Origin: an uncultured Tidjanibacter sp.
GTDB taxonomy: Bacteria > Bacteroidota > Bacteroidia > Bacteroidales > Rikenellaceae
DNA length: 64,000 bases
Direction of reading: 5' to 3'
Assembly: GCA_944326085.1 (NCBI GenBank)
Contig: CALVCL010000002.1
Span: forward strand, 62,001 to 126,000
This document shows, piece after piece, positions 41,409-50,490 of the stretch. A model generated the notes under the pieces. That model saw only the letters and a list, made by a program, of their open reading frames with translations. It had not been told where the DNA came from and made no database searches. Numbering within the stretch: the stretch's first letter is position 1; the number at the start of each line of letters is the position of its first letter. The translations under genes and the position numbers were made by a program.

Positions 41409-42551
41409 TCAACCCCTGCGGCCTATCAGTTTGCTGACCGACAGGGCATAATGAGTAAACACTATCTTCGGGTTGCCGTTCTGGCTTATGTGCAGCAATG
41501 CAGAGGTGTTCTCTTCCACAAGCCGTTCTATGTTCCAGTTTCCTACAAAAGGAGCAAACTTCATGCAAAAGTTTCTCTCCTGTCCCCAAAGGTATGATAT
41601 GTTTTCCAGTCCCGCCGAGAGCATATAGCTTTCGCGCAGCATTGCCGTTGCATATCTCAAAAAACGTTTTTGCGTCTCGCGCCCGAGCGATGCCATGTTC
41701 TCGGCCCAACTGAGCAGCTCCATATGACGGTCGTTGTAGCTGAAGCGCATCAGCGATGCAAAGTTTTCAAAGTCCACACCTGCTTCGCCGCTGTCGACGC
41801 TTTCCGCCATACGGTTCATTTCTATGACATCACCTTCTCCAAGCCTTGCCAATGCCGCCGCCTTTCGCGGCTCCATGCCATCGCGCTCTACGAGCATCCG
41901 CTCCAGTACTCCGGCATAGACCGGCGGCACCTCAATCTCCTGCACGCGCGACACTATCGTAGGCAATAAAAGTGTCGGAGTTGCCGACACGAGTAGAAAC
42001 AGCGTCTTTTCCCACGGTTCCTCAAGTATTTTCAGCAGGCCGTTTGCGGCCTCCACGCCCATTTTTTCCGGCAACCATATCACCACCGTCTTGTACTGCG
42101 ACTCGAAAGCCTTGAACGACAGCTTGCGGATAACCTCATCCGCTTCGCGCTTTGCGATAAGCCCCTGCTGATTATCCAGCCCAAGCTGTCCATACCACAT
42201 CTGTTCATCGAAGTACCCTCCCGTAGAGAGCACCTCCTCGCGCCATTGCGGTAGGAAGTTGTCGCTCATTGGTTTCTGCGGACCGCCCTTCACGGTGTTT
42301 ACCGGAAAGACAAAATGCAGGTCAGGATGCATCAACTTCGACATCTGCACACAAGACGGACATACTCCACAGCTGTCGCCGTCGTGCCTGTCAGTACAGT
42401 TCAAATACTGCGCATATGCCAATGCGAGCGGCAGCGTACCCGTGCCGCATCTGCCCGAAAACATGAGAGCATGAGCAACACGGCCTTCGGCGACACTGCA
42501 ACGCAGCATCCGCTTCACATCCTCCTGTCCTATGACATCCGCAAACCTCAT
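41409..42551 (-). CDS. holB: DNA polymerase III delta-prime subunit
   Basis: 380 residues. The first 210 are AAA-like, but the nucleotide loop reads SGRCGTGTLPLALA, without the usual Lys, as expected of the delta-prime clamp-loader subunit. Four cysteines in LNCTDRHDGDSCGVCPSC form the small zinc module. The domain pattern continues with helical lid and collar regions and VSATPTLLLPTIVSRVQ near 180. It is part of the clamp loader with DnaX and HolA. The gene is in a compact minus-strand run behind a small membrane protein (6 bases away) and before folK. Confidence 0.9.
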   Translation of the reverse strand: MRFADVIGQEDVKRMLRCSVAEGRVAHALMFSGRCGTGTLPLALAYAQYLNCTDRHDGDSCGVCPSCVQMSKLMHPDLHFVFPVNTVKGGPQKPMSDNFLPQWREEVLSTGGYFDEQMWYGQLGLDNQQGLIAKREADEVIRKLSFKAFESQYKTVVIWLPEKMGVEAANGLLKILEEPWEKTLFLLVSATPTLLLPTIVSRVQEIEVPPVYAGVLERMLVERDGMEPRKAAALARLGEGDVIEMNRMAESVDSGEAGVDFENFASLMRFSYNDRHMELLSWAENMASLGRETQKRFLRYATAMLRESYMLSAGLENISYLWGQERNFCMKFAPFVGNWNIERLVEENTSALLHISQNGNPKIVFTHYALSVSKLIGRRG

Positions 42552-42557
42552 TCCCTG

Positions 42558-42752
42558 CTACTTGGGCATGTTTCGCAATCCGCGTGCCAGCATAACGCTC
42601 CGCACGGCAGCCCATATGAACATCACACCAAATATGACCTCTGTAAGGATCTGTCCGGAGGACATTATATCCATCACGAGCATTGTCACACACAACAGCG
42701 CAATGACAATATACACAACAAGGAACAGGATAACTTTCTTTCTTGTATTCAT
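42558..42752 (-). CDS. small two-helix membrane protein, function unknown
   Basis: 64 residues: a short charged start (MNTRKK), a hydrophobic helix (about 7-28), a short polar turn and a second hydrophobic segment (about 35-52), then a basic tail RSVMLARGLRNMPK. It is probably an inner-membrane protein. No family is recognised. It sits between dut and holB with short spacers and appears to be cotranscribed, which supports a real gene. Confidence 0.6.
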   Translation of the reverse strand: MNTRKKVILFLVVYIVIALLCVTMLVMDIMSSGQILTEVIFGVMFIWAAVRSVMLARGLRNMPK

Positions 42753-42772
42753 GGCCGTAGTTTATTTCATTT

Positions 42773-43204
42773 CTATTTTCCGGTAGAACCGAAGCCGCCA
42801 TTGCCACGTTCCGTGTCGGATAACACTTCGACCGCCTGCCACTCGACACGTTCGTGACTCGCCACAACAAGTTGGGCAATCCTTTCTCCGGGCTTTATTT
42901 CGAATGCGGTATTTGAGAGGTTTACGAGTATCACCTTTATTTCTCCCCTGTAATCTGCATCTATCGTACCGGGGGCGTTTAGCACTGTCACGCCGTGTTT
43001 TGCGGCCAGTCCGCTACGCGGCCTTACCTGCATTTCGAAGCCTTCGGGCAGTTCCACGAACAGTCCCGTCGGCACGAGCGCCCTTTCGAGAGGTCCGAGG
43101 ATAATACTTTCGGGCATGTCGGCCCTGACATCCATACCTGCCGCAAGCGGCGTTTCATAGGCCGGAAGCGCATTTCCCGACCTGTTTATTACCTTAACTA
43201 CCAT
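42773..43204 (-). CDS. dut: deoxyuridine 5-prime-triphosphate nucleotidohydrolase
   Basis: 143 residues. It hydrolyses dUTP to dUMP and prevents uracil incorporation. Trimeric dUTPase motifs occur in order: [12 protein letters not shown] near residue 24, [19 protein letters not shown] near 62, [17 protein letters not shown] (as [11 protein letters not shown]) near 82, [10 protein letters not shown] near 106 and [11 protein letters not shown] at the end, the fifth motif with its Phe. It belongs to the rlmN-to-folK gene run. Confidence 0.96.
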   Translation of the reverse strand: MVVKVINRSGNALPAYETPLAAGMDVRADMPESIILGPLERALVPTGLFVELPEGFEMQVRPRSGLAAKHGVTVLNAPGTIDADYRGEIKVILVNLSNTAFEIKPGERIAQLVVASHERVEWQAVEVLSDTERGNGGFGSTGK

Positions 43205-43234
43205 AGCCTAACAGTTCTTGTAGCAAATCAGCAA

Positions 43235-44731
43235 TTACCTTCCGCAGTGCAGCATCGAGCGCAGCATCGCGCCCACGTTTATGTGTTCGCGGCGGACTGC
43301 GTAAACTGCAAATATAACCACTAACGAAAAATAAATCAAATATCTTGCCCAGACGACAATGCCTCCGCACAATATTCCTGTGCCATACAGCACGGCACCA
43401 AGCATGAAATACCCTCCTATCCGTCGCAAGTCATACGGCACAGGGCAATGTTTCTGATTAAGCATATAGCTGAACACCACCATCGACGTTTCGCATATCA
43501 GCCTTGCTAGCGCAGCACCGACATATCCCAGCTTCGGCACGAGCAGTATGTTGAACACCACGGTGAATATCAGTCCCGTACCGGTCACATATATTGCATA
43601 ACGCGTTGCGCCGGTTTGTTTGTACCAAAACGAGAGGTTGAGCACTATTCCGGAAAGCATGTTAGAAAGCAGCACAATCGGGAGTATCCACACGCCTTCG
43701 CGGAAATCGCTGCCGAGTATGAGTGCGAACACGTCGCGGAAAAGAGCAATAACAAGAAATATGAGAATGGAGACTATGATGAAATATTTCATAGCCTCTG
43801 CATTTGTCTTTCGGAAGTCATCTCCATTGAATTCGGCAAGGAAGAACGGTTCGGCGGCAAGTCGATACATTGTCGTGAAGAGCGTCATCACCACCCCGAG
43901 ACGCAGTACGGCACCGTAAATACCGAGCTGTCCGTATGCATACTGTGCATCGCCAGGTATCAGCCACACCACCATCTGTCGGTCTATGAATTCATTTGCC
44001 GTACCAGCGATACCGCTCAACAGCAACGGCAGCGAATACAGTAGCAGTTCACGTGCCATGCGCCTTTCGATACGTGGCACCACACCCCCGCACAGCGACA
44101 GCAGCAACAGCAGAGTGACGGCACTCGCCACGAGATTGGCCAGCAGCGCATAACCGGGACCGAGCATCGGGTTGTATGCCCATTCGAATATTCCATTTGC
44201 GGCCAGCGACGGAAGCCAGCCGTAAAAGAAAAAGCATAATGCGAGGTTCACAATTACGGATACTAATCTAAGCATCACATATTTTCCTGCACGGCCCTGC
44301 TCCCTCAGTCGGGCGAACGGCACAGCTCCTATCGAATCGAGGGCGATTATACCGGCAGTCATCCACACATACACAGGAGTCTCGCCATACCCCATTGCGT
44401 CAGCCAACGGGCGGTTGAAAATAGCGGCCAGTGCGAAAAACAACAGTGACGCCGCCGTGACAATTCCCCAAGCCGTTGCAAACACGTCTTTTTTTGCGGT
44501 TTCATTACCGGCCTTTCCAGCGAAGCGGAAGTATCCCGACTCAAGGCCCATGGTCAGCACCACAAGTGCCAACGGGATGAATGCATATATCTGGGTATAT
44601 ATACCGTACGCCACCTGTCCCATGACACGGGTCAAGTACGGGACCAGTATGTAGTTAAGCAGCTTCACCAGCACGGTGCTGATACCGTACACCACCGTCT
44701 GACCGGCGAGCCTGCGCATGGTATTGGACAT
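43235..44731 (-). CDS. polysaccharide biosynthesis protein, flippase (MATE/Wzx-like)
   Basis: 498 residues with about 12-14 hydrophobic segments spread along the chain, the first being TVVYGISTVLVKLLNYILVP near 12-31. This is the oligosaccharide flippase (Polysacc_synt, MOP superfamily) plan of proteins that move lipid-linked sugars across the inner membrane. Local polar clusters such as KAGNETAKKD near 75 and RRIERRMARELL near 220 separate bundles. The substrate and glycan pathway are unknown; no glycosyltransferases are adjacent. It lies between rlmN and dut on the minus strand. Confidence 0.85.
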   Translation of the reverse strand: MSNTMRRLAGQTVVYGISTVLVKLLNYILVPYLTRVMGQVAYGIYTQIYAFIPLALVVLTMGLESGYFRFAGKAGNETAKKDVFATAWGIVTAASLLFFALAAIFNRPLADAMGYGETPVYVWMTAGIIALDSIGAVPFARLREQGRAGKYVMLRLVSVIVNLALCFFFYGWLPSLAANGIFEWAYNPMLGPGYALLANLVASAVTLLLLLSLCGGVVPRIERRMARELLLYSLPLLLSGIAGTANEFIDRQMVVWLIPGDAQYAYGQLGIYGAVLRLGVVMTLFTTMYRLAAEPFFLAEFNGDDFRKTNAEAMKYFIIVSILIFLVIALFRDVFALILGSDFREGVWILPIVLLSNMLSGIVLNLSFWYKQTGATRYAIYVTGTGLIFTVVFNILLVPKLGYVGAALARLICETSMVVFSYMLNQKHCPVPYDLRRIGGYFMLGAVLYGTGILCGGIVVWARYLIYFSLVVIFAVYAVRREHINVGAMLRSMLHCGR

Positions 44732-44810
44732 AGGACCTAAGAATTAGAAACAGACTCTAAAAGTAGTAAAAGAAACATGACCGTATTCCCCACCGTCCTG
44801 CCGCGAGACG

Positions 44811-45887
44811 TTACCCCTTCCCTCGTCCGGCCGTAGAGAGCAGTCCGCAGGCAGCCTGAATGTCCTCGCCGCGCGATGCCCTTATCGTGGTTATGATGCC
44901 CTTGCGCGACAGCGCATCACGGAAAGCCTCCATTTCGAAGTCACCGGGGCTGAAGTACGGCGACCCTGGTATCTTGTGGAAACGTATCAGGTTGATACGG
45001 CATTTAAGCCCATCGAGCAGACGTGCCATCTCCTTGATATGTGCAGGGGAATCGTTCATGCCGGACAATACTATATACTCAAAGCTAACCCTGCGCTGTC
45101 CGCCAAAATCATATTCGCGAAGTATGTCCACCACCTCATGTATGGAATATGCCTTTTCGATTGGCATTATTTCAGCGCGCTGTTTCGGAAATGGGTTGTG
45201 AAGACTCACCGCCACATGCACGCGGCTTTCGTCGAGCAGCCGACGCAGCGACGATGCTACCCCCGACGTTGATACTGTTATCCTCGTCGGACTCCAGCCA
45301 TAACCCCAGTCAGCAGTCAGTATCTCGAGCGAATGCAACACCTCATCTATATTGTCGAGAGGTTCTCCCATTCCCATGTATACTACATTAGTGAGTTTGT
45401 CGCGTTCCGGCAGAGACGCTATCTGATTCAATATTTCGCCAGCCGTAAGCTGCCCCTTCAGGCCCTGACGTCCCGTCATGCAGAAGCGGCACCCCATGCG
45501 GCATCCCTCTTGCGAGGATACGCACAACGTAGCCCTGTCGCCGTCCGGTATGTATGCCGACTCTATGTATTCGCCTGACATGGTACGGTACAAATACTTT
45601 TTCGTACCGTCCTTCGACACAGCGACAGAAACAGGTGCCCTCAATCCCACCTCGTACTCTTCAGCCAGACGCGTCCTCGCAGCTTTCGGCAGGTCTGTCA
45701 TGGCCGCAATGTCGTCAACACCCTTGCGGTACAGCCATGCCGCCATCTGACCGGCTGCATAACGCGGCAGTCCAAGTTCAGCTGCCAGAACCCCTAGCTG
45801 TGTCAAGGTCTTGCCATAAAGCGGTTTGAGACCGCCGGATATTCTTTTGTTCATATTATCCGCCATAACAATTTTATTTCCCATCAT
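44811..45887 (-). CDS. rlmN: 23S rRNA (adenine(2503)-C2)-methyltransferase RlmN
   Basis: 358 residues. The radical SAM cysteines are in EGCRMGCRFCMTGRQG (near residue 125), and the catalytic cysteines for methyl transfer are the CRMGCRFC set plus the Cys in DIQAACGLL at the end. MGMGEPLDN near 165 and ITVSTSGVASSLRRL near 200 are typical. It also methylates A37 of some tRNAs in E. coli. The start is uncertain among MMGNK (45887), MADNM and MNKRISGG; I keep the longest. The tRNA-Ala and its possible terminator lie just upstream. Confidence 0.95.
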   Translation of the reverse strand: MMGNKIVMADNMNKRISGGLKPLYGKTLTQLGVLAAELGLPRYAAGQMAAWLYRKGVDDIAAMTDLPKAARTRLAEEYEVGLRAPVSVAVSKDGTKKYLYRTMSGEYIESAYIPDGDRATLCVSSQEGCRMGCRFCMTGRQGLKGQLTAGEILNQIASLPERDKLTNVVYMGMGEPLDNIDEVLHSLEILTADWGYGWSPTRITVSTSGVASSLRRLLDESRVHVAVSLHNPFPKQRAEIMPIEKAYSIHEVVDILREYDFGGQRRVSFEYIVLSGMNDSPAHIKEMARLLDGLKCRINLIRFHKIPGSPYFSPGDFEMEAFRDALSRKGIITTIRASRGEDIQAACGLLSTAGRGKG

Positions 45888-45899
45888 TGCGGCATATAA

Positions 45900-45933
45900 T
45901 TATGGGGTCGTCCGAAACGGTACGACCCCATAA
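45900..45933. terminator. hairpin between tRNA-Ala and rlmN
   Basis: TTATGGGGTCGT (45900-45911) pairs with ACGACCCCATAA (45922-45933). It may end the tRNA transcript; the T-tract is weak on both strands. Confidence 0.55.
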
Positions 45934-45975
45934 GTTCTATTTTCCATCCCCGAAATCTCACTTTCGGCAAAACAG

Positions 45976-46049
45976 TGGAGAATACCGGAATCGAACCGGT
46001 GACCTTTTGAATGCCATTCAAACGCTCTAGCCAACTGAGCTAATTCCCC
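45976..46049 (-). tRNA. tRNA-Ala (anticodon GGC)
   Basis: The minus strand folds as a complete tRNA of 74 bases. The acceptor is GGGGAAT with ATTCTCC, including the G3-U70 wobble pair that identifies alanine tRNA, and the discriminator base is A. The D arm is GCTCAGTTGGCTAGAGC, the anticodon loop is ATGGCAT (anticodon GGC at its centre) and the T arm is ACCGGTTCGATTCCGGT. No CCA is encoded. A TATCTTTG box lies about 17 bases upstream. Confidence 0.96.
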
Positions 46050-46065
46050 TTCGGTTAAAAACATG

Positions 46066-46073
46066 GCAAAGAT
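46066..46073 (-). promoter_or_regulatory. Bacteroidota -7 box for tRNA-Ala
   Basis: TATCTTTG on the minus strand, 16 bases upstream of the tRNA. Confidence 0.72.
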
Positions 46074-46198
46074 AATACTTTTACCCGAAATACCGTCATT
46101 GTGTATCACTAAAGATTTTAAAAACCACCAACCGCACAATTATACGTTACAGATTGCCAAAAAAATGCCTTGTTAATATTTTTTCCGATTTTTGTTCT

Positions 46199-46206
46199 TA
46201 TATTTG
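46199..46206 (+). promoter_or_regulatory. Bacteroidota -7 box for the TonB-like gene
   Basis: TATATTTG on the plus strand, 57 bases before the ATG at 46264. Confidence 0.68.
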
Positions 46207-46263
46207 TCAGTCGAGAGAAAGTCTCTCATTTAATAGAATAAATAAAAACATTAAATACATAGT

Positions 46264-46956
46264 ATGGAAGTCAAAAAGAGCCCCAAAGCCGACCTTGAGA
46301 ACAAGAAAGGCATCTTCACGGAGATAGGTCTCATAATTGCACTCGCAATTGTAATCGTGATGTTCAGTGTCTCCCAAAAAGAGAAAGTAATTCAGGAGAT
46401 GGCAGTAGACACTGTCATCGAGGAAGTTGAAGTTATCGACGTAACTACCGAGAAGGAACCTGAACCCGTTGCCCCCGTACAACAGCAGACCGTACAGGTG
46501 GTTGCAGACATCCTCAATGTCGTAAGGAACGATACCGAAATCACTACCACTTTCGATTGGATTGAGGACTTCTCTGAAGCAGAAGACATTGTCATCACAC
46601 CTATTGAGGTTGAGACCGAGGAAATCGAAGAGGAAACCGTATTTATCGTAGCCGATGAAAAACCTTCATTCCAGGGCGGCGACCTCAACACTTTCCGTAA
46701 CTGGGTACAATCACGTTTGACATACCCGCAGATTGCACAGGAAAACAATATCGAAGGTACAGTAATACTCAAATTCGTCGTTGAAAAGGATGGTCGCCTT
46801 ACCAACATACAGGTATTGAGAAGTCCTGACAAATCACTTTCTGACGAAGCAGTAAGGATATTGAGCCGTTCGCCGAAGTGGGCTCCTGCAAAACAGCGTG
46901 ACCAGGCCGTACGTTTCAGTTATACGATGCCTATCGTATTCAAACTCCAGAACTAA
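46264..46956 (+). CDS. TonB family energy transducer
   Basis: 230 residues. A short cytosolic start (MEVKKSPKADLENKKG) leads to one membrane helix (about 20-38, GLIIALAIVIVMF), a long acidic periplasmic linker with many Glu and Val (including EPEPVAPVQQQ) and a C-terminal TonB domain (about 140-230): RLTYPQIAQENNIEGTVILKF and SPKWAPAKQRDQAVRF (YP..A..NIEGTV...F and W.PA). It should couple the proton motive force to outer-membrane transporters with ExbBD. No exbB or exbD is adjacent. It stands alone between promoter and terminator (46977-47004). Confidence 0.9.
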   Translation: MEVKKSPKADLENKKGIFTEIGLIIALAIVIVMFSVSQKEKVIQEMAVDTVIEEVEVIDVTTEKEPEPVAPVQQQTVQVVADILNVVRNDTEITTTFDWIEDFSEAEDIVITPIEVETEEIEEETVFIVADEKPSFQGGDLNTFRNWVQSRLTYPQIAQENNIEGTVILKFVVEKDGRLTNIQVLRSPDKSLSDEAVRILSRSPKWAPAKQRDQAVRFSYTMPIVFKLQN

Positions 46957-46976
46957 TACACAAACCGATAAACTGC

Positions 46977-47006
46977 AAGGGATACCTAACGGTATCCCTT
47001 TTTTAT
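46977..47006 (+). terminator. intrinsic terminator after the TonB-like gene
   Basis: AAGGGATACC, loop TAAC, GGTATCCCTT, then T residues. Confidence 0.92.
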
Positions 47007-47126
47007 TGTCAATACTACAAGAAAGCCGACTTCTTAGCAACAGACGCGTACACTTTACATATCGCCATGTCCGTATTTCAATATCAAGCCACAACCCTCG
47101 CACGCAACACCATAATAAACCATAAT

Positions 47127-47160
47127 AAATTGGGCAAACCCTGTGTAGGTTTGCCCAATC
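47127..47160 (-). terminator. intrinsic terminator after prs
   Basis: ATTGGGCAAACC (47129-47140) pairs with GGTTTGCCCAAT (47148-47159); TTTATT follows on the minus strand. Confidence 0.85.
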
Positions 47161-47181
47161 AGAAGTTTAATTATAGACTCC

Positions 47182-48132
47182 CTATTTCTTAACAAATACG
47201 AACTGGGAACTGATTTCCTTATAATTGTGTACACGCTCTATTACATCAGCGAATACGTCAGCTGTGCTAAGGACGGTTATTTTCGATGTATCCTTGTCGG
47301 TGCGCAACGGAATTGTATCAGTTACTATCACTTCCGACAACTTGCTTTCTGCAAGTTTTTCATACGCACTGCCAGAAAGTACAGCATGAGTTGCAACGGC
47401 ACGAACGCTGCGAGCGCCCATATCCATAAACATATTGGCTGCCTTTGTAATGGTACCACCTGTATCTATCATGTCATCGAGGAGAATGATATTGCGGTCT
47501 TTAACTTCACCGATAGCCATCATCTTTGCAACCTCATTGGGCTTATTGCGGTGCTTGTGGCAGATAACCAGAGGTGCATTGAAATACGATGCATAGCTGT
47601 TAGCCCTCTTTGCTCCACCTATGTCGGGAGTTGCAACCGAAAGATTTTCCAGCCCGAGCGATTCGATATAGGGAACGAATATACGACTTGCATAGATATG
47701 GTCAAGCGGCACATCGAAAAAGCCCTGTATCTGATCAGCGTGAAGATCCATGGTTATGATACGGTCAACACCTGCTGACATGAGAAGATTGGCCACCAAC
47801 TTGGCACCAATCGAAACGCGCGGACGATCCTTGCGGTCCTGACGAGCCCAACCGAAATAAGGAATAACGGCGATTACCTTATATGCCGAAGCACGCTTTG
47901 CGGCATCGACCATGAGCAGAAGCTCCATAAGATTTTCTGCAGGAGGAGGCGTAGACTGTACGATAAACACTGTGCATCCGCGAATGCTCTCTTCGAATGC
48001 AGGTTGAAATTCGCCGTCGCTGAACCTGCTAACCGTCAGGTTGCCAAGTTCACATCCGTAACTCTCGGCAATCTTTGCAGCCAACTCATGAGAGCCGCTG
48101 CCTGCAAAGACTTTCAGTTTGTGAATAGCCAT
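47182..48132 (-). CDS. prs: ribose-phosphate pyrophosphokinase
   Basis: 316 residues. It makes PRPP from ribose 5-phosphate and ATP. The family order is intact: GCELGNLTVSRFSDGEFQ near residue 25, VIPYFGWARQDRKDRPR near 90, TMDLHADQIQGFFDVP near 125 and the PRPP loop ILLDDMIDTGGTITKAA near 215. Class I length and layout. A promoter lies at 48180-48187. It is flanked by the terminator at 47127-47160 and by engB upstream, 107 bases from its start. Confidence 0.97.
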   Translation of the reverse strand: MAIHKLKVFAGSGSHELAAKIAESYGCELGNLTVSRFSDGEFQPAFEESIRGCTVFIVQSTPPPAENLMELLLMVDAAKRASAYKVIAVIPYFGWARQDRKDRPRVSIGAKLVANLLMSAGVDRIITMDLHADQIQGFFDVPLDHIYASRIFVPYIESLGLENLSVATPDIGGAKRANSYASYFNAPLVICHKHRNKPNEVAKMMAIGEVKDRNIILLDDMIDTGGTITKAANMFMDMGARSVRAVATHAVLSGSAYEKLAESKLSEVIVTDTIPLRTDKDTSKITVLSTADVFADVIERVHNYKEISSQFVFVKK

Positions 48133-48179
48133 TTAAGTAAGGTATTATCGGGATTTAGTATTGTGTTGCACTTTGTGTG

Positions 48180-48187
48180 CAAAGGTA
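48180..48187 (-). promoter_or_regulatory. Bacteroidota -7 box for prs
   Basis: TACCTTTG on the minus strand, 47 bases before the start codon. Confidence 0.7.
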
Positions 48188-48239
48188 AGGCATTATATGA
48201 AACGTTCGCACATTTAATCACGTTTTTATAAAGAAACTT

Positions 48240-48845
48240 TTATTTAACCGTTTCAGACGACATACTCTGCTCGATAAAATCGAGTATTCCGTCTCGGCCC
48301 TCGCGCTTAACCGACGATGTACGAAATATTGGCGGCAATTCTTCCCAATATTCCGACAGCACTTTCTCGTATACCTTAATGTTTGCATCGGTTTGAGATG
48401 CAGACTGTTTGTCGCACTTTGTGAATACTATGCCAAAAGGCACTCCCTCTCGACCGAGCATGGTCATGAAGTCAAGGTCTATACGCATCGGAGCATGCCT
48501 TGAATCGACCAGAACAAACAAAAACCACATCTTCTTCGATTTGCAGACATAATCGGTAATTATCTTTCCGAATTCGCGCACATCGCTTTTAGATGCTTTG
48601 GCATATCCGTAACCTGGCAAGTCTACCAGATACCACTGTCGGTTAATCATAAAGTGGTTTATCAGTTTTGTTTTACCAGGCGTTGCCGACACCTTTGCCA
48701 ACGCACCGTTGCCGGCAAGCATGTTTATAAGAGACGACTTGCCAACATTGCTGCGTCCTATGAATGCGAATTCGGGCATTCCGTCATCCGGTATTTGGGA
48801 AAGCTTGCCGCTGCTGAATGAAAATGCGGCCGAAGATATTTTCAT
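48240..48845 (-). CDS. engB: ribosome biogenesis GTPase EngB (YihA/YsxC)
   Basis: 201 residues from ATG 48845. The GTPase motifs are GRSNVGKSSLINML near residue 30, the G3 motif DLPGYGYAK near 80 and FTKCDK near 145. EngB works in assembly of the large ribosomal subunit. The ORF extends to 48911, but a TACCTTTG promoter at 48867-48874 lies within that extension, and MKISSAAFSFSSGKL is the expected opening, so 48845 is used. Its neighbours prs and fbp have their own promoters. Confidence 0.95.
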   Translation of the reverse strand: MKISSAAFSFSSGKLSQIPDDGMPEFAFIGRSNVGKSSLINMLAGNGALAKVSATPGKTKLINHFMINRQWYLVDLPGYGYAKASKSDVREFGKIITDYVCKSKKMWFLFVLVDSRHAPMRIDLDFMTMLGREGVPFGIVFTKCDKQSASQTDANIKVYEKVLSEYWEELPPIFRTSSVKREGRDGILDFIEQSMSSETVK

Positions 48846-48866
48846 CGTCAATGCACACGTTTGGGA

Positions 48867-48874
48867 CAAAGGTA
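48867..48874 (-). promoter_or_regulatory. Bacteroidota -7 box for engB
   Basis: TACCTTTG on the minus strand, 21 bases before the chosen ATG at 48845. Confidence 0.65.
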
Positions 48875-49014
48875 ACTTTTTCGTGCGAAACAGACAACTC
48901 AACCACAGCATCGCTAAATCGCAGCAATAATATTTATAAAAATACTTAAAAATTCTCCCGTATATATTAAAAACAATAACCTGATTAATTCTTGTTTATT
49001 CGAAGGTTAGGGTG

Positions 49015-49022
49015 TATATTTG
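49015..49022 (+). promoter_or_regulatory. Bacteroidota promoter for fbp-trx
   Basis: TATATTTG with a TTG at 48992-48994, 20 bases upstream, matching the -33/-7 spacing. Confidence 0.72.
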
Positions 49023-49065
49023 TATAAACATAAAACGACTTAAAACATCTAACCTATTTTCAGAA

Positions 49066-50079
49066 ATGCAGAAAACTATCACTCTCAATGAGTTCATCAT
49101 CAATCAACAGGCTGAGATACCGGAAGCTACGGGTAACTTCTCCCGTCTTCTGCACCATATCGGCATTGCCGCCAAGAAAGTGAACCGTGAGATTAACAAA
49201 GCTGGTCTGGTAGATATTCTCGGCCGTGCAGGCCATGAAAACGTACAAGGAGAAGAGCAGCAGAAACTCGACGTCTATGCCAATGATGCTTTCATGGAAG
49301 AGCTTCAGGCGAGCGGCGAATGTTGCGGAATTGTATCCGAAGAAAACGACGAGGTTACCACTTTCCACGAAGGCTTGTGCCGCGATGCAAAGTACATAGT
49401 GTGCATGGATCCGCTCGACGGTTCATCCAACATTGACGTAAACGTATCGGTAGGGACCATTTTTTCCATATACAGGCGCAAATCCCCCATCGGTCAAGCT
49501 GCTGTATTGGAAGACTTTCTCCAAAAAGGCAGCGACATGCTGGCTGCAGGATATATCATTTACGGTTCGTCCACCATGCTCGTCTACACCACTGGCTGTG
49601 GAGTCAACGGCTTCACGCTCGATCCATCGATAGGTGAATTCTGTCTCTCACACTCCAATATCAAAACGCCAGAAGCCGGTAAGATATACTCTATCAATGA
49701 AGGTAATTACGAGAAATTTCCCATTGGCATAAAAAAATATATCAAGTACTGTCAGGAAAAGGACCCCAAAACAAGCCGTCCGTACACTTCACGTTACATT
49801 GGCTCGCTTGTGGCCGACTTTCACCGCAACATGCTCAAGGGAGGCGTTTTCATGTATCCGCCAACCGACAGTCACCCCACCGGCAAACTTCGTCTGCTCT
49901 ACGAATGCAACCCAATAGCCTTCATTGCCGAACAGGCTGGCGGCATGGCCTTCAGCGGTGACGAGCGAACACTCGACATGCAGCCAGAGGCAATACACCA
50001 GCGCACATCATTCTATGTAGGTTCGCGTTGCATGGTGAAGAAGATACACGAATTTCTCGACTTTTTCAACAACATCTAA
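49066..50079 (+). CDS. fbp: class I fructose-1,6-bisphosphatase
   Basis: 337 residues from ATG 49066. It dephosphorylates fructose 1,6-bisphosphate in gluconeogenesis. The metal and phosphate motifs are [10 protein letters not shown] near residue 90, [20 protein letters not shown] near 118, [12 protein letters not shown] near 165 and [23 protein letters not shown], split across 245-265. The ORF start at 49012 would precede the likely transcription start set by the promoter at 49015-49022 and is rejected. A thioredoxin gene follows after 15 bases. Other Bacteroidota often carry the unrelated class III enzyme. Confidence 0.96.
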   Translation: MQKTITLNEFIINQQAEIPEATGNFSRLLHHIGIAAKKVNREINKAGLVDILGRAGHENVQGEEQQKLDVYANDAFMEELQASGECCGIVSEENDEVTTFHEGLCRDAKYIVCMDPLDGSSNIDVNVSVGTIFSIYRRKSPIGQAAVLEDFLQKGSDMLAAGYIIYGSSTMLVYTTGCGVNGFTLDPSIGEFCLSHSNIKTPEAGKIYSINEGNYEKFPIGIKKYIKYCQEKDPKTSRPYTSRYIGSLVADFHRNMLKGGVFMYPPTDSHPTGKLRLLYECNPIAFIAEQAGGMAFSGDERTLDMQPEAIHQRTSFYVGSRCMVKKIHEFLDFFNNI

Positions 50080-50094
50080 TTAAGCCATGACACC

Positions 50095-50412
50095 ATGAGT
50101 ATAACCGTACACGACAGCTTTGCCAGACTTATCGACAGCGACACTCCCGTATTGGTTGACTTCTTCGCCACATGGTGTGGCCCATGCAAGATGATGCATC
50201 CGGTGCTTTCCGACCTCAAGGAGAGGCTTGGCGACAGGCTCCGCATCGTGAAGCTGGATATCGACAATCCGGCCAACGGCGACATTGTACGGCAAATGGA
50301 TGTCCGTTCGGTTCCTACCCTCATGTTGTTCCGCAACAGTCAGCTGCTTTGGCGCGAAAGCGGTGCAAAAGAAGTGGCGACACTCCAGCGCATCATCGAA
50401 ACGCACATGTAG
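50095..50412 (+). CDS. thioredoxin
   Basis: 105 residues, the usual size of free thioredoxin. The active site WCGPC is at residues 27-31 (Cys28, Cys31), preceded by VLVDFFAT; the cis-proline lies in SVPTLMLF near 77 and a late glycine in SGAKEVATL. No signal peptide, so it is cytosolic. It begins 15 bases behind fbp and shares its promoter. The pairing is suggestive because plastid FBPase is redox-regulated by thioredoxin, but bacterial class I FBPases usually lack the regulatory loop. Confidence 0.92.
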   Translation: MSITVHDSFARLIDSDTPVLVDFFATWCGPCKMMHPVLSDLKERLGDRLRIVKLDIDNPANGDIVRQMDVRSVPTLMLFRNSQLLWRESGAKEVATLQRIIETHM

Positions 50413-50433
50413 TGTTCCGCAACCGATAAAACG

Positions 50434-50467
50434 AAAGGGAGACGCCCCACGAGGGTGTCTCCCTTTT
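50434..50467 (+). terminator. intrinsic terminator after fbp-trx
   Basis: AAAGGGAGAC and GTCTCCCTTT arms with an inner CCC/GGG pairing, then T residues. Confidence 0.88.
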
Positions 50468-50490
50468 CATATATCCATAACCGCACCTTG

